The position numbers were made by a program, and so were the translations under genes. DNA of 64,000 bases, taken from assembly GCF_022601735.1 (NCBI RefSeq), contig NZ_JAKUMM010000010.1, forward strand, positions 62,001 through 126,000, in the 5' to 3' direction. Source of the DNA: Atopomonas sediminilitoris. GTDB taxonomy: Bacteria > Pseudomonadota > Gammaproteobacteria > Pseudomonadales > Pseudomonadaceae. Below the pieces are notes generated by a model. The model saw only the letters and a list, made by a program, of their open reading frames with translations, made no database searches and was not told the DNA's origin. Shown piece by piece: positions 46,195 to 55,192 of this stretch. How positions within the stretch are numbered: the first letter of the stretch is position 1; every line of letters starts with the position of its first letter.

Positions 46195-46229
46195 CAAAAA
46201 AAAGCCTGCGCATTGCGCAGGCTTTTTTG
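46195..46229. terminator. Bidirectional terminator downstream of bamE
   Basis: GCCTGCGC (46204-46211) pairs with GCGCAGGC (46215-46222), lengthened by A:T pairs with an A run before and a T run after. It serves bamE leftward and would also stop rightward readthrough. Confidence 0.9.
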
Positions 46230-46244
46230 TCAGAGCATCGAAGC

Positions 46245-46763
46245 TTATTCGACTTCTAGAGGCTCAGGTGTTGGCACGGGCGTGGCTTTGACTTCGTCCA
46301 CTTCGCGCTGAATTTCTTCAAGCAGGCTGCCGGGTGCTGGGCGCTCGCTGGGTTGGGCGGCCTCGTTAGGTTCGGTGGCGTTGACCTCGGTGTTGCTGGT
46401 GCCGCCCATGATGGCTTCGTTGCGGCTGACGCCTGGCATGAAATCGCCTGAGAGGCCGGCTAGCGTCAGCTCGTCATTGAAGTACAGCGCAACGCGCTCC
46501 TGCTGGCGTGTGCCGCCGCCGGGTTGGATGCTGTAGAGATAGTCCCAGCGCAATGGGTGGAAGGTATCTTGCAGCAGCGGGTTGCCCATGATGAAGCGCA
46601 CTTGGCGCTGCGTCATCCCTGGGCGCAATTGGTCTATCATGTCTTGCGTTACTACGTTGCCCTGCTGGATGTCGAGCTTGTAGACACCAGGAAAGGAAAA
46701 GGAGCATCCGGAAAGGGCGAGGGCGCTGCCAATTACGGCGAGCATGATCTTCAACTTTTGCAT
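46245..46763 (-). CDS. bamE: Outer-membrane assembly lipoprotein BamE (OmlA)
   Basis: The start MQKLKIML at 46763 gives 172 residues. The lipobox LSGC sets the acylated Cys at residue 20. The SmpA/OmlA domain is unmistakable: [34 protein letters not shown], then [12 protein letters not shown]. BamE belongs to the BAM complex that inserts beta-barrels. After the domain comes an acidic Pro/Glu-rich tail of about 60 residues absent from E. coli BamE but, from memory, also seen in pseudomonads. It is divergent from fur, the arrangement known in Pseudomonas. Confidence 0.95.
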   Translation of the reverse strand: MQKLKIMLAVIGSALALSGCSFSFPGVYKLDIQQGNVVTQDMIDQLRPGMTQRQVRFIMGNPLLQDTFHPLRWDYLYSIQPGGGTRQQERVALYFNDELTLAGLSGDFMPGVSRNEAIMGGTSNTEVNATEPNEAAQPSERPAPGSLLEEIQREVDEVKATPVPTPEPLEVE

Positions 46764-46806
46764 CGGTTGGCGACTTCCACTATCTTGCGGGCAATCAAAG
46801 CCCAAG

Positions 46807-46835
46807 ATCATACCTGCATATTCCGGCGCTGCGAA
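46807..46835 (-). promoter_or_regulatory. Candidate bamE promoter
   Basis: On the minus strand TTCGCA and TATGAT stand 17 bases apart, matching 4 and 5 of 6 consensus bases. Transcription would start near 46800, about 37 bases before the bamE ATG. Confidence 0.45.
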
Positions 46836-46862
46836 GCGTAGGATGGCGAGAAGCGAAAGACT

Positions 46863-47273
46863 ATGGAAAACAATGAACTGCGTAAGGTCGGATTAAAAGT
46901 AACTTTGCCACGGGTGAAGATACTGCAAATGCTCGATTCGGCTGACCAGCGCCACATGAGCGCTGAAGATGTTTACAAGTCCTTGATGGAAGCTGGCGAG
47001 GATGTCGGTCTGGCCACGGTTTACCGCGTTCTGACACAGTTTGAGGCGGCAGGCTTAGTGGAGCGGCATAACTTCGACGGCGGTCATGCGGTGTTTGAGC
47101 TGGCGGACAGCGGTCACCATGATCACATGGTGGATGTCGATTCGGGTGAGGTGATCGAGTTTTGTGACCCGGAGATCGAGCGACGCCAGCGTGAAATTGT
47201 CAAAGAGCACGGTTTTGAGTTGGTTGATCACAACCTGGTGCTTTATGTACGCAAGCCGCGCCAAAAAGAATAA
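46863..47273 (+). CDS. fur: Ferric uptake regulator Fur
   Basis: The 136-residue protein has the winged-helix DNA-binding half ([44 protein letters not shown]) and the metal-binding dimer half ([31 protein letters not shown]). The His/Asp/Glu metal ligands are in place. As in Pseudomonas, the CxxC pair of E. coli Fur is absent; a single Cys occurs in EFCDPEIE. It represses iron uptake when Fe(II) is bound. No obvious Fur box is seen in its own promoter. Confidence 0.97.
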   Translation: MENNELRKVGLKVTLPRVKILQMLDSADQRHMSAEDVYKSLMEAGEDVGLATVYRVLTQFEAAGLVERHNFDGGHAVFELADSGHHDHMVDVDSGEVIEFCDPEIERRQREIVKEHGFELVDHNLVLYVRKPRQKE

Positions 47274-47287
47274 GTAAGTGACAAGTT

Positions 47288-47316
47288 AAAAAGGGTGCCC
47301 AGTGGCACCCTTTTTA
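47288..47316. terminator. Bidirectional terminator between fur and recN
   Basis: AAAAAGGGTGCC (47288-47299) pairs with GGCACCCTTTTT (47304-47315), loop CAGT. Both convergent genes can use it. Confidence 0.93.
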
Positions 47317-47338
47317 GCTCTTGCATTGGCCTGCTCAA

Positions 47339-49012
47339 TTAATGGCGAGCCGTACTGACCATTTGTCTGGCGTGGGCGATGGATTCTTCGGTCAGGTCGA
47401 TGCCGCCTAGCATGCGCGCGACTTCTTCGATCCGCTCATCGTCGCTTAAGCAGCGCACGGCGCTTTGCGTGCTGTCTGTGCCGCGCTCTTTGTACACAAA
47501 TAGATGTTGATGCCCTTGCGCGGCCACCTGCGGCAAGTGCGTCACGGTCAGTACTTGGCCGCGTGCGCCGAGTTGGCGTAGCAGTTGGCCTACCACTTCA
47601 GCGGTGGGGCCGCCGATGCCGACATCCACCTCATCAAAGACTAGCGTGGGTACGCGCGAGGTTTGCGCCGTAATCACTTGTATGGCGAGGCTGATGCGCG
47701 ACAGTTCACCGCCGGAGGCGACTTTAGCCAGTGGCTTGATCGGTTGTCCCGGGTTGGCGCTGACCAAAAAATCAATCTGCTCAGTGCCGTGGGGGTGTGG
47801 CTCTAGGTTGCTGTGTGCTTTTAGCTGAATGGCAAATTGTCCGCCAGGCATGCCCAGCAACTGCATTTGCTCGCTCACGGCGGCGCTAAGTGCGTTGGCA
47901 GCGGCTTGGCGTAAGTCGCTTAAGGCTTGTGCTTTTTCGTGGTAGTGCCGTGCGTACGCGTCGAGCTCTTGTTGCAGTCGTTCGCCGGCTTGGTCGTCAG
48001 CGTTGAGGCTTTCCACTTCGTCGAGCAATTGCTGTTGTAAGTCGAGTAATTGGTCGGGGTTAACTTTGTGCTTGCGCGCCAGTTGGTAGATCAAACTCAG
48101 GCGTTCTTCGATGTCTTGTAAGCGCTGTGGGTCGGCCTCGAAGTGGTCGAGAAAGCGGTGTAACTCGCCGACAGCTTCTTCGACTTGTATTTGCGCGCTG
48201 CTGAGTAAGTTGCTGGCTTCGCTCAGTGCGGCGTTTTGACTTTGTAGGTTGCTGAGGCGATTTAGGCTGGTGTTGAGTGATGACAGCACGTTGCCGGCGT
48301 CGTTGTCGGCGCATAGGTCGATAATTTGTTGGCAGCTGGCGAGCAACACTTCGGCGTTGCTGAGCTCGCGCTGTTGTTGCTCTAGGCGCTCTAGTTCATT
48401 GTCGCCAAGGCTCAGACTTTCCAACTCATCCAGTTGATAGGTGAGTAGTTGAAGGCGTGCTTGCTGCTCGTCGCTGCTGCTGGTGGCCTTGTGCAGAGCC
48501 TGTTGGGTTTGTCGCCAGCGCTGGGCAGCCAGTTGCACCTGATGGGCGAGCTCGGCGGCACCGGCGTAGTTATCCAGCAGGCGGCGGTGGGTGTCGCTTT
48601 TCAACAGTGATTGATGTTCGTGCTGACTGTGGATGTCGATCAGCAGTTCGCCTAGCTCGCGCAAGTCGGCTTGTGGTGACGGTGTGCCGTTGATGTAGCC
48701 GCGCGAGCGGCCTTCGCTGGTGATCACGCGGCGCAGGATGACTTGCTCGTCGTCACCTAAATCGCGGTTGTTCAGCCATTCGCGGGCCTCGGGGATTTGG
48801 CTGATGTCGAAGGTCGCCAGTATGTCAGCTTTGTCGCTGCTGGGGCGCACGATACCGCTGTCGGTGCGGTCGCCCAGTGCTAGCCCTAGTGCGCCGAGCA
48901 TGATGGATTTGCCCGCCCCTGTTTCGCCGGTGATGGCGCTCATGCCGGGGGCAAGTTCGAGATCAAGTTGTTCAACGATGGCGTAGTTGCGAATGGCCAG
49001 GTGCACCAGCAT
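47339..49012 (-). CDS. recN: DNA repair protein RecN
   Basis: The start MLVHLAIRNYAIVEQLDLELAPG at 49012 has GGAGAG 8 bases upstream and gives 557 residues. Walker A is ITGETGAGKSIML, the ABC signature region is LAKVASGGELSRISLAI, and Walker B is TLVFDEVDVGIGG; a long coiled coil with many Gln and Leu lies between. RecN is an SMC-like protein that acts in double-strand break repair and is SOS-induced. A LexA-like box lies upstream. Confidence 0.97.
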   Translation of the reverse strand: MLVHLAIRNYAIVEQLDLELAPGMSAITGETGAGKSIMLGALGLALGDRTDSGIVRPSSDKADILATFDISQIPEAREWLNNRDLGDDEQVILRRVITSEGRSRGYINGTPSPQADLRELGELLIDIHSQHEHQSLLKSDTHRRLLDNYAGAAELAHQVQLAAQRWRQTQQALHKATSSSDEQQARLQLLTYQLDELESLSLGDNELERLEQQQRELSNAEVLLASCQQIIDLCADNDAGNVLSSLNTSLNRLSNLQSQNAALSEASNLLSSAQIQVEEAVGELHRFLDHFEADPQRLQDIEERLSLIYQLARKHKVNPDQLLDLQQQLLDEVESLNADDQAGERLQQELDAYARHYHEKAQALSDLRQAAANALSAAVSEQMQLLGMPGGQFAIQLKAHSNLEPHPHGTEQIDFLVSANPGQPIKPLAKVASGGELSRISLAIQVITAQTSRVPTLVFDEVDVGIGGPTAEVVGQLLRQLGARGQVLTVTHLPQVAAQGHQHLFVYKERGTDSTQSAVRCLSDDERIEEVARMLGGIDLTEESIAHARQMVSTARH

Positions 49013-49033
49013 AACGTGGCTCTCCGTAGGAGT

Positions 49034-49049
49034 CTGGTTATTTGTACAG
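49034..49049 (-). promoter_or_regulatory. LexA-like SOS box of recN
   Basis: Read on the minus strand the site is CTGT-N8-CCAG, one base away from the LexA consensus CTGT-N8-ACAG, with an AT-rich centre. It lies about 22 bases upstream of the recN ATG, where a LexA dimer would block transcription. Confidence 0.65.
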
Positions 49050-49096
49050 TAGTTTGCGCGTGCTTGCGTGCTTGTGCAAGTGCCGAAAAATATTCT

Positions 49097-49124
49097 CTTG
49101 AAATACCGGGAGATGCCCCCATAT
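49097..49124 (+). promoter_or_regulatory. Sigma-32 (RpoH) promoter of grpE
   Basis: CTTGAAA and CCCCATAT are 13 bases apart, a near-perfect heat-shock promoter (consensus CTTGAAA, CCCCATnT). It lies 52 bases before the grpE ATG. Confidence 0.85.
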
Positions 49125-49176
49125 CTAAGCGCAGAGCGGGCGTGCCCGAGTTTAGTTTTTTGTTGAGGAGTGAGTA

Positions 49177-49740
49177 ATGGCTGACGAGCAAAGCGTAGAT
49201 ACCTCGCCGGAAGATTTGGAACAGCCCGCTGAAGTGCTGGGTGCTGATGCCGAGCGCATCGCTGAGCTGGAAAACCAATTAGCCGAGGCAAAAGAGCAAG
49301 TGCTACGCGCGGCTGCTGATGTGCAAAATGCCCGTCGCCGCGCCGAGCAAGACGTTGAGAAGGCGCACAAATTCGCCTTGGAAAAGTTTGCCAATGATTT
49401 GCTGCCGGTGGTGGATAGTCTTGAGCGTGGCTTGGAGTTGTCCAATGCCGATGACGACACGCTTAAGCCGATGCGTGAAGGGATGCAGCTAACGCTCAAG
49501 GTTTTCCTCGATGCTTTGGAACGTTACCAAGTGCTGCAACTGAATCCGGTTGGCGAGCCATTCAACCCAGAGCAACATCAAGCCATGGTGATGGAAGAAA
49601 GCGCCACTATGGAGCCTGGCAGTGTGCTGAAGGTTTTCCAGAAGGGTTACAGCCTGAGTGGCCGCTTGTTGCGCCCTGCCATGGTGGTGGTGAGCAAGGC
49701 ACCGGCTGACGCGCCGCCGTCGATTGACGAGCAGGCTTAA
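49177..49740 (+). CDS. grpE: Nucleotide exchange factor GrpE
   Basis: The 187-residue protein has an acidic N-terminus, a long coiled coil ([59 protein letters not shown]) and a C-terminal beta domain with [10 protein letters not shown] and [23 protein letters not shown]. GrpE drives ADP release from DnaK. TTGAGGAG precedes its ATG. It is divergent from recN and 99 bases before dnaK. Confidence 0.96.
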   Translation: MADEQSVDTSPEDLEQPAEVLGADAERIAELENQLAEAKEQVLRAAADVQNARRRAEQDVEKAHKFALEKFANDLLPVVDSLERGLELSNADDDTLKPMREGMQLTLKVFLDALERYQVLQLNPVGEPFNPEQHQAMVMEESATMEPGSVLKVFQKGYSLSGRLLRPAMVVVSKAPADAPPSIDEQA

Positions 49741-49748
49741 CGCGTCCC

Positions 49749-49776
49749 CTTGAAATGTCGTAAATAGCCCCCACCT
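49749..49776 (+). promoter_or_regulatory. Sigma-32 promoter of dnaK
   Basis: CTTGAAA and CCCCACCT are 13 bases apart, the same spacing as before grpE. It gives dnaK its own heat-shock promoter inside the operon. Confidence 0.75.
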
Positions 49777-49839
49777 ATAGGGGCATACATCAAGTTAAAC
49801 GGCTCAAGTCACGGGCCAAGTCATTGTTAAGAGGTAGTT

Positions 49840-51756
49840 ATGGGCAAGATTATCGGTATTGACCTCGGCACCACCAATTCCTGTGTATCGGTGCTGGAAA
49901 ACGGCAAAGCAAAAGTTATTGAGAACGCAGAAGGCGCGCGCACTACGCCCTCCATCATCGCCTACACCAATGATGGTGAAACGCTGGTTGGCCAGTCAGC
50001 CAAGCGTCAAGCGGTGACCAATCCGCAAAACACCCTGTTTGCGGTGAAGCGTTTGATCGGTCGTCGTTTTGAAGAAGACGTTGTACAGAAAGACATCAAG
50101 ATGGTGCCTTACACCATCGCCAAAGCCGACAACGGGGACGCTTGGGTTGAGGTGAAGGGCAAGAAGATGGCCCCGCCGCAAATCAGTGCGGAAGTCTTGA
50201 AAAAGATGAAGAAGACCGCCGAAGACTACTTGGGTGAAGCCGTCACCGAAGCGGTGATCACCGTACCGGCTTACTTCAACGACAGTCAGCGTCAGGCGAC
50301 GAAAGATGCCGGTCGCATCGCAGGTCTGGATGTTAAGCGCATCATCAACGAGCCGACGGCTGCGGCACTGGCTTACGGCATGGACAAAGCGCAAGGCGAC
50401 TCCACCATCGTGGTGTACGACTTGGGTGGCGGTACCTTCGATATTTCGGTGATTGAAATTGCCGAAGTCGATGGCGAGCACCAGTTCGAAGTGTTGGCCA
50501 CTAACGGCGACACCTTCTTGGGTGGTGAAGACTTTGACATGCGCTTGATTGAGTTTCTGGCTGAGGAATTCAAGAAGGAAGCCGGTATCGACCTTAAGGG
50601 CGACCCGCTGGCGATGCAGCGCCTGAAAGAAGCTGCAGAAAAAGCCAAGATCGAGCTGTCTTCTAGCACCCAGACCGACGTTAACCTGCCGTACATCACT
50701 GCCGATGCGACCGGCCCTAAGCACCTGAACGTGAAAATCTCGCGTGCCAAGCTTGAAGCGCTGGTTGAAGATTTGGTTGAGCGCACCATCGAGCCTTGCC
50801 GTGTGGCGCTGAAAGACGCTGGCCTGAACGTCAGCGAGATCAGCGAAGTGATTTTGGTGGGTGGTCAAACCCGTATGCCGCTGGTGCAAAAGCGCGTGGC
50901 GGACTTCTTCGGTAAAGAAACCCGCAAAGACGTTAACCCCGATGAAGCGGTTGCCATGGGCGCGGCGATTCAGGGCGCGGTGTTGGCGGGTGACGTTAAA
51001 GACGTACTGCTGCTAGACGTGTCACCGCTGACCTTGGGTATCGAAACCTTGGGCGGCGTGATGACCTCGTTGATCGAGAAGAACACCACTATCCCGACCA
51101 AGAAGTCGCAAGTGTTCTCGACCGCTGACGACAACCAAGGTGCCGTGACCATTCACGTGCTGCAGGGTGAGCGTAAGCAGGCTGGTCAGAACAAGTCGCT
51201 GGGCCGCTTTGATCTGGCGGAAATCCCGCCGGCACCGCGCGGCGTGCCGCAGATCGAAGTGACCTTCGATATCGACGCTAACGGCATCCTGCATGTGTCA
51301 GCCAAAGACAAGGCTACCGGTAAGCAGCAGTCGATCGTGATCAAAGCCAACTCGGGTCTGTCGGATGACGAGATCGAAGCCATGGTGCGTGATGCTGAAA
51401 CTCACGCCGAGGAAGACCGCAAGTTTGAAGAGCTGGCGGCGATTCGCAACCAAGGCGATGGCTTGGTGCATGCCACACGCAAAACCTTGACTGAAGCCGG
51501 TGACAAAGCCAGCGCCGACGAGAAGACAGCCATTGAGGCAGCGATCGTCGCTCTGGAAGAAGCGCTGAAAGGCGATGGCAAGGAAGAGATCGAAGCCAAG
51601 ATCAATGCGCTGTCGGAAGCTTCTTCACCGCTGGTGCAGAAGATGTACGCCGAGCAGGCGGAAAAGGCCGGTGCGGAAGCGCAAGCAGAAGACGCCGCAA
51701 AGCCGGCTGACGATGTGGTTGATGCTGAGTTTGAAGAAGTTAAAGACTCCAAGTAA
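49840..51756 (+). CDS. dnaK: Molecular chaperone DnaK (Hsp70)
   Basis: The 638-residue protein starts [17 protein letters not shown] and has the Hsp70 signatures [15 protein letters not shown] and [22 protein letters not shown]. The substrate domain (about 390-510) and a helical lid follow, ending in an acidic tail [13 protein letters not shown], the EEVD-like end of bacterial DnaK. It folds and protects proteins with DnaJ and GrpE. AAGAGG precedes the ATG. Confidence 0.98.
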   Translation: MGKIIGIDLGTTNSCVSVLENGKAKVIENAEGARTTPSIIAYTNDGETLVGQSAKRQAVTNPQNTLFAVKRLIGRRFEEDVVQKDIKMVPYTIAKADNGDAWVEVKGKKMAPPQISAEVLKKMKKTAEDYLGEAVTEAVITVPAYFNDSQRQATKDAGRIAGLDVKRIINEPTAAALAYGMDKAQGDSTIVVYDLGGGTFDISVIEIAEVDGEHQFEVLATNGDTFLGGEDFDMRLIEFLAEEFKKEAGIDLKGDPLAMQRLKEAAEKAKIELSSSTQTDVNLPYITADATGPKHLNVKISRAKLEALVEDLVERTIEPCRVALKDAGLNVSEISEVILVGGQTRMPLVQKRVADFFGKETRKDVNPDEAVAMGAAIQGAVLAGDVKDVLLLDVSPLTLGIETLGGVMTSLIEKNTTIPTKKSQVFSTADDNQGAVTIHVLQGERKQAGQNKSLGRFDLAEIPPAPRGVPQIEVTFDIDANGILHVSAKDKATGKQQSIVIKANSGLSDDEIEAMVRDAETHAEEDRKFEELAAIRNQGDGLVHATRKTLTEAGDKASADEKTAIEAAIVALEEALKGDGKEEIEAKINALSEASSPLVQKMYAEQAEKAGAEAQAEDAAKPADDVVDAEFEEVKDSK

Positions 51757-51778
51757 GCGGGTCTAGCTGTCCTGAACA

Positions 51779-51811
51779 ATGCCGGCGCGGGAGTTTCTCC
51801 CGCGTTGGCAT
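51779..51811 (+). terminator. Hairpin between dnaK and dnaJ
   Basis: CGCGGGAG-TTT-CTCCCGCG, lengthened by two G-T pairs and ATGCC/GGCAT, makes a 15-pair stem. No T run follows, so it more likely sets mRNA ends or lowers dnaJ relative to dnaK than fully terminates. Confidence 0.5.
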
Positions 51812-51837
51812 ATCTGGACCACCCGTAAGGAGGGGTA

Positions 51838-52971
51838 ATGGCCAAGCGAGATTTTTACGAGATTCTGGGTGTTGAAAAAGGTGCCAGCGAAGCCGAGCTG
51901 AAAAAGGCTTATCGGCGCCTGGCGATGAAGTATCACCCCGACCGTAATCCCGGCGATAAAGAAGCCGAGGATAAGTTCAAAGAAGCCAATGAGGCCTACG
52001 AAGTACTGTCCGATGCCAGTAAGCGAGCGGCTTATGATCAGTACGGTCATGCCGGCGTTGATCCGCAAATGGGTGGCGGCGGCTTTGGTGGTGGCGCGGG
52101 TGCGGGTAGCTTCTCGGATATCTTTGGGGATGTGTTCAGCGATTTCTTCGGTGGTGCAGGTGGTCGCGGTGGACGCGGCGGCCCGCAGCGCGGCGCGGAT
52201 TTGCGTTACACCCTAGAGCTTGATTTAGAAGAGGCGGTGCGCGGCACCACGGTGACCATTCGTGTGCCGACACTGGTGGCGTGTAAGCCCTGTGATGGCA
52301 GCGGCGCGAAGAAGGGCACCAGTCCGACCACGTGTACGACCTGTGGCGGTATTGGTCAGGTGCGCATGCAGCAGGGTTTCTTCTCGGTGCAGCAAACCTG
52401 TCCGCGCTGTCATGGTAGCGGCAAGATGATCACTGACCCGTGTGGCAGCTGTCACGGTCAGGGTCGCGTAGAAGAACAAAAGACCCTGTCGGTTAAAGTG
52501 CCGGCGGGCGTGGATAACGGCGATCGCATTCGCTTGACCGGTGAAGGTGAAGCGGGCAGTCCCGGTGCGCCAGCGGGCGACTTGTACGTGGTCGTACAAG
52601 TGCGCGAACACGATATTTTCCAGCGTGATGGTCGTAACTTGTACTGCGAAGTGCCGATCAGCTTTGCCGATGCCGCGCTTGGCGGCGAGCTGGAAGTGCC
52701 GACGCTGGACGGTCGCGTCAAACTGAAGATCCCTGAAGGTAGCCAAACTGGCAAGCTGTTCCGCTTGCGCGGCAAAGGCGTAGCGCCGGTGCGTGGTGGC
52801 GGTCCTGGCGATTTGCTGTGCCGCATTGCGGTGGAAACGCCGATTAACTTGACCAAGCGTCAGCGCGAGCTGCTGGAAGAGTTCCGTGGCTCGTTGAAGG
52901 GCGAAGGCAGTCATTCGCCGAAGGCCGACAGTTGGTTTGAGGGCGTGAAGCGCTTCTTTGGTGATCTTTAA
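51838..52971 (+). CDS. dnaJ: Co-chaperone DnaJ
   Basis: The 377-residue protein has the J domain with YHPDRNP (HPD tripeptide near residue 33), a Gly/Phe-rich linker, four CxxCxGxG zinc repeats ([32 protein letters not shown]) and the C-terminal peptide-binding domains. It delivers clients to DnaK and triggers ATP hydrolysis. A perfect AAGGAGG lies before the ATG. Confidence 0.98.
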   Translation: MAKRDFYEILGVEKGASEAELKKAYRRLAMKYHPDRNPGDKEAEDKFKEANEAYEVLSDASKRAAYDQYGHAGVDPQMGGGGFGGGAGAGSFSDIFGDVFSDFFGGAGGRGGRGGPQRGADLRYTLELDLEEAVRGTTVTIRVPTLVACKPCDGSGAKKGTSPTTCTTCGGIGQVRMQQGFFSVQQTCPRCHGSGKMITDPCGSCHGQGRVEEQKTLSVKVPAGVDNGDRIRLTGEGEAGSPGAPAGDLYVVVQVREHDIFQRDGRNLYCEVPISFADAALGGELEVPTLDGRVKLKIPEGSQTGKLFRLRGKGVAPVRGGGPGDLLCRIAVETPINLTKRQRELLEEFRGSLKGEGSHSPKADSWFEGVKRFFGDL

Positions 52972-52979
52972 TCTCGGTG

Positions 52980-53834
<855 letters not shown>

Positions 53835-53862
53835 TCATCCGCCCTCTAGCGCGGATAAGTGG

Positions 53863-53891
53863 TGGACCAAAAAGGCCCTTTTCAGTAGACT
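53863..53891 (+). promoter_or_regulatory. Candidate carA promoter
   Basis: TGGACC and TAGACT stand 17 bases apart, each matching 4 of 6 consensus bases. Transcription would start near 53898, giving a leader of about 125 bases. Confidence 0.3.
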
Positions 53892-53935
53892 ACTGCTTTA
53901 GTGTGCCTCCGCGGTGCGCCACACAATTCGCATAG

Positions 53936-53974
53936 AAAGCGGGATGATGTTTTTTAATATCATTCCGCTTTTTT
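53936..53974 (+). terminator. Terminator-like attenuator in the carA leader
   Basis: AAAGCGGGATGAT (53936-53948) pairs with ATCATTCCGCTTT (53959-53971) with one G-T pair. The 10-base loop holds a T6 run and more T follows the stem. It stands 50 bases before the carA start, between promoter and gene, so it would end transcription early unless relieved. Confidence 0.7.
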
Positions 53975-54022
53975 ACAACCTGCGATTTCTTAAGACTTGC
54001 TTATGCTTTTCGGGAGGCCCTC

Positions 54023-55159
54023 TTGAGCAAGCCAGCCATTCTCGCCCTCGCAGACGGTAGTATTTTTCGCGGTGAGGCAATCGGTGCTGACGGGCAAACC
54101 GTCGGTGAAGTGGTATTTAACACTGCCATGACCGGTTACCAGGAAATTCTCACCGACCCGTCGTATGCGCGCCAAATTGTTACCCTGACGTACCCCCATA
54201 TCGGCAATACCGGTACCACCCCTGAAGACGCGGAAGCTGATCGCGTTTGGGCGGCGGGTCTCGTGATTCGCGATTTGCCCTTGTTGTCGAGCAACTGGCG
54301 CAATAAGCAGCCACTGGACGAGTATCTAAAAGCCAATAACGTGGTGGCTATCGCCGGGATTGATACCCGTCGCCTGACCCGCATTCTGCGTGAAAAAGGC
54401 TCGCAAAACGGCTGCATCCTTGCGGGTGACAACATCACCGATGAGCAAGCGTTAGAGCTGGCCCGTAGCTTTCCAGGCCTGAAGGGCATGGATTTGGCTA
54501 AAGAAGTCACTTGCGAGCAAGCCTATGAATGGCGCTCGGGGGTGTGGAGTCTAGAAACCGATAGCCACCCCGAAGTGGCTGCTGACGCGCTGCCCTACCA
54601 CGTGGTGGCGTATGACTTCGGCGTTAAGTTGAACATCCTGCGCATGCTGGTAGCGCGCGGCTGCCGTCTCACGGTGGTGCCGGCTAAGACCAGTGCGGCG
54701 GATGTTCTGGCGCTGAATCCCGATGGTGTGTTCTTGTCCAACGGTCCAGGCGATCCAGAGCCTTGCGATTACGCGATCAAGGCAATCCAAGAGATCTTGG
54801 AAACCGAGATCCCTGTGTTTGGTATTTGCTTGGGCCATCAATTGCTGGCGCTGGCCTCCGGTGCCAAAACGATCAAGATGGGTCACGGCCACCACGGTGC
54901 CAACCACCCGGTGCAAGATTTGGATTCCGGTGTGGTGATGATCACCAGCCAGAACCACGGTTTTGCGGTGGATGAAAGCAGTCTGCCGACTACCTTGCGT
55001 GCTACGCACAAGTCGCTGTTCGATCACACCCTGCAGGGTATCGAACGCACCGATAAGGCGGCTTTCAGCTTCCAAGGCCACCCCGAAGCGAGCCCGGGCC
55101 CGCACGATGTTGCGCCGCTGTTTGATCGTTTTATCGACAGCATGGCTAAGCGCCGCTAA
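54023..55159 (+). CDS. carA: Carbamoyl-phosphate synthase small subunit
   Basis: The start is TTG at 54023 with GGAGG 5 bases upstream; no ATG fits. The 378 residues include the synthase-interaction half ([34 protein letters not shown]) and a class I glutaminase half with the nucleophile Cys in [13 protein letters not shown] and the His/Glu pair in [11 protein letters not shown]. It supplies ammonia to CarB. carB follows after 33 bases; in Pseudomonas aeruginosa, as I recall, another gene lies between them. Confidence 0.97.
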   Translation: MSKPAILALADGSIFRGEAIGADGQTVGEVVFNTAMTGYQEILTDPSYARQIVTLTYPHIGNTGTTPEDAEADRVWAAGLVIRDLPLLSSNWRNKQPLDEYLKANNVVAIAGIDTRRLTRILREKGSQNGCILAGDNITDEQALELARSFPGLKGMDLAKEVTCEQAYEWRSGVWSLETDSHPEVAADALPYHVVAYDFGVKLNILRMLVARGCRLTVVPAKTSAADVLALNPDGVFLSNGPGDPEPCDYAIKAIQEILETEIPVFGICLGHQLLALASGAKTIKMGHGHHGANHPVQDLDSGVVMITSQNHGFAVDESSLPTTLRATHKSLFDHTLQGIERTDKAAFSFQGHPEASPGPHDVAPLFDRFIDSMAKRR

Positions 55160-55192
55160 GCCGTCCGCGCACAGGAATTCGAGAGTAAGCAC

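Noticed and set aside
49996..50889. A 297-codon minus-strand frame inside dnaK
   Set aside because: No known domain and complete overlap with dnaK, whose frame is beyond doubt.
53911..53940. GTGTG/CACAC arms with a central CCGCGG in the carA leader as an operator
   Set aside because: The arms are short and the inner bases do not pair well; too weak to list beside the nearby attenuator stem.
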